From contig CACMIH010000001.1 of assembly GCA_902613755.1 (NCBI GenBank), forward strand, positions 62,001 to 126,000: 64,000 bases of DNA. The letters are read 5' to 3'. This DNA comes from an uncultured Pelagibacteraceae bacterium. Its GTDB lineage: Bacteria > Pseudomonadota > Alphaproteobacteria > Pelagibacterales > Pelagibacteraceae. Shown piece after piece: positions 63,713-64,000 of this stretch. How positions within the stretch are numbered: the stretch's first letter is position 1; each line of letters opens with the position of its first letter. The position numbers were made by a program, and so were the translations under genes. Under the pieces are notes generated by a model, which was given only the letters and a program-made list of their open reading frames with translations, was not told the DNA's origin and did not search any database.

Positions 63713-64000
63713 AAAAATTTTATTACTCCTTTCTATATTTTTTTTATCAGCTTGTAATCAATTTGATAAAAATAATAAATCTTTAGTCTATATTAGCGAT
63801 CAAAAATATAGTAACACAGGATTTGCTTTAATCTATGATGATGAATTAAAAAAGGAAAAAAAAATATCTAAAAAAATTGACAATAGATCTCTTTTAATTT
63901 TTCATAATAAAATTAAAAAAAATTCATTTGTTAAAATAACAAATCCAGTTAATAACAAATCAATCATTGCAGAAGTGATCTCAAATAATGTTAAATTTTC
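63702..64000 (+). CDS. RlpA-like lipoprotein, 3'-partial
   Basis: The frame starts at ATG 63702 and is open to the window edge (99 full codons). The signal peptide with lipobox LSAC (Cys18) marks a lipoprotein. Later VKITNPVNNKSIIAEV resembles the DPBB fold of rare lipoprotein A, whose usual form is VxVTNLxNGKSV. The position after an MltB-type gene supports RlpA. The rest of the gene is outside the window. Confidence 0.65.
   Translation, partial: MNFKKILLLLSIFFLSACNQFDKNNKSLVYISDQKYSNTGFALIYDDELKKEKKISKKIDNRSLLIFHNKIKKNSFVKITNPVNNKSIIAEVISNNVKF

Overview
The window is a dense, AT-rich chromosome segment (about 28-30% G+C by eye) with very short spacers, many 1-14 base gene overlaps, single-copy tRNA genes and no insertion sequences, phage genes or CRISPR arrays. 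Gene content and order (Aap amino-acid transporter, argS-nagZ-scpAB-tatABC-serS, yajC-secDF, lytic transglycosylase next to an RlpA-like lipoprotein), together with the streamlining, point to an alphaproteobacterium of the SAR11 / Candidatus Pelagibacter group. This is inferred from protein character, not from a database search.

Layout. 1-1816: end of an amino-acid ABC transporter (aapM, aapP). 2005-2630: XRE regulator and tRNA-Asn and tRNA-Cys. 2755-9155: valS, ilvD, a mannose-1-phosphate guanylyltransferase and a DMT permease. 9397-24576: a large phosphate block. It holds a lipid kinase facing a PlcP-type metallophosphoesterase and a lipid glycosyltransferase, then phoR, a secreted protein of unknown function, pstS-pstC-pstA-pstB-phoU-phoB, a SixA-like phosphatase, ppk and ppx. 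Pho-box-like 7-4-7 direct repeats lie before pstS and in the lipid kinase/plcP gap, and a strong intrinsic terminator separates pstS from pstC. 24772-26076: a small arsenic cassette (aquaporin, thioredoxin-type ArsC, 74-aa membrane protein). 26133-28241: PhyH dioxygenase, HCCA-isomerase-like protein, peroxiredoxin. 28324-33832: a zinc block in which two tandem Zur boxes sit between divergent operons znuA-COG0523 GTPase-WD40 protein-84 aa protein and znuC-znuB-zur. 33832-63712: housekeeping genes (Ldh2-family reductase, xthA, erpA, dgt, argS, nagZ, scpAB, tatABC, serS, yajC, secDF, acetoacetyl-CoA synthetase, uvrA/ssb, gyrA, coaD, cyclophilin, tgt, tRNA-Lys, M48 protease, DUF502, recG, sdhE, tRNA-Ser, rarD, lytic transglycosylase). 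A truncated RlpA-like lipoprotein gene runs off the right edge.

How it fits together. The phosphate block combines uptake (Pst), sensing (PhoR/PhoB/PhoU), polyphosphate storage (Ppk/Ppx) and membrane-lipid substitution (PlcP plus glycosyltransferase). The nearby arsenate reductase plus aquaporin would deal with arsenate entering through phosphate uptake. The zinc block joins import with a probable zinc-allocation GTPase and two uncharacterised partners. In the same window the tRNA-guanine transglycosylase has lost three of its four canonical zinc ligands, which fits zinc economy.

Best leads: the zinc-site-less Tgt, the COG0523-WD40-84 aa module under Zur, the Pho-linked lipid-remodelling genes with an oppositely oriented lipid kinase, and the unknown secreted protein between phoR and pstS.
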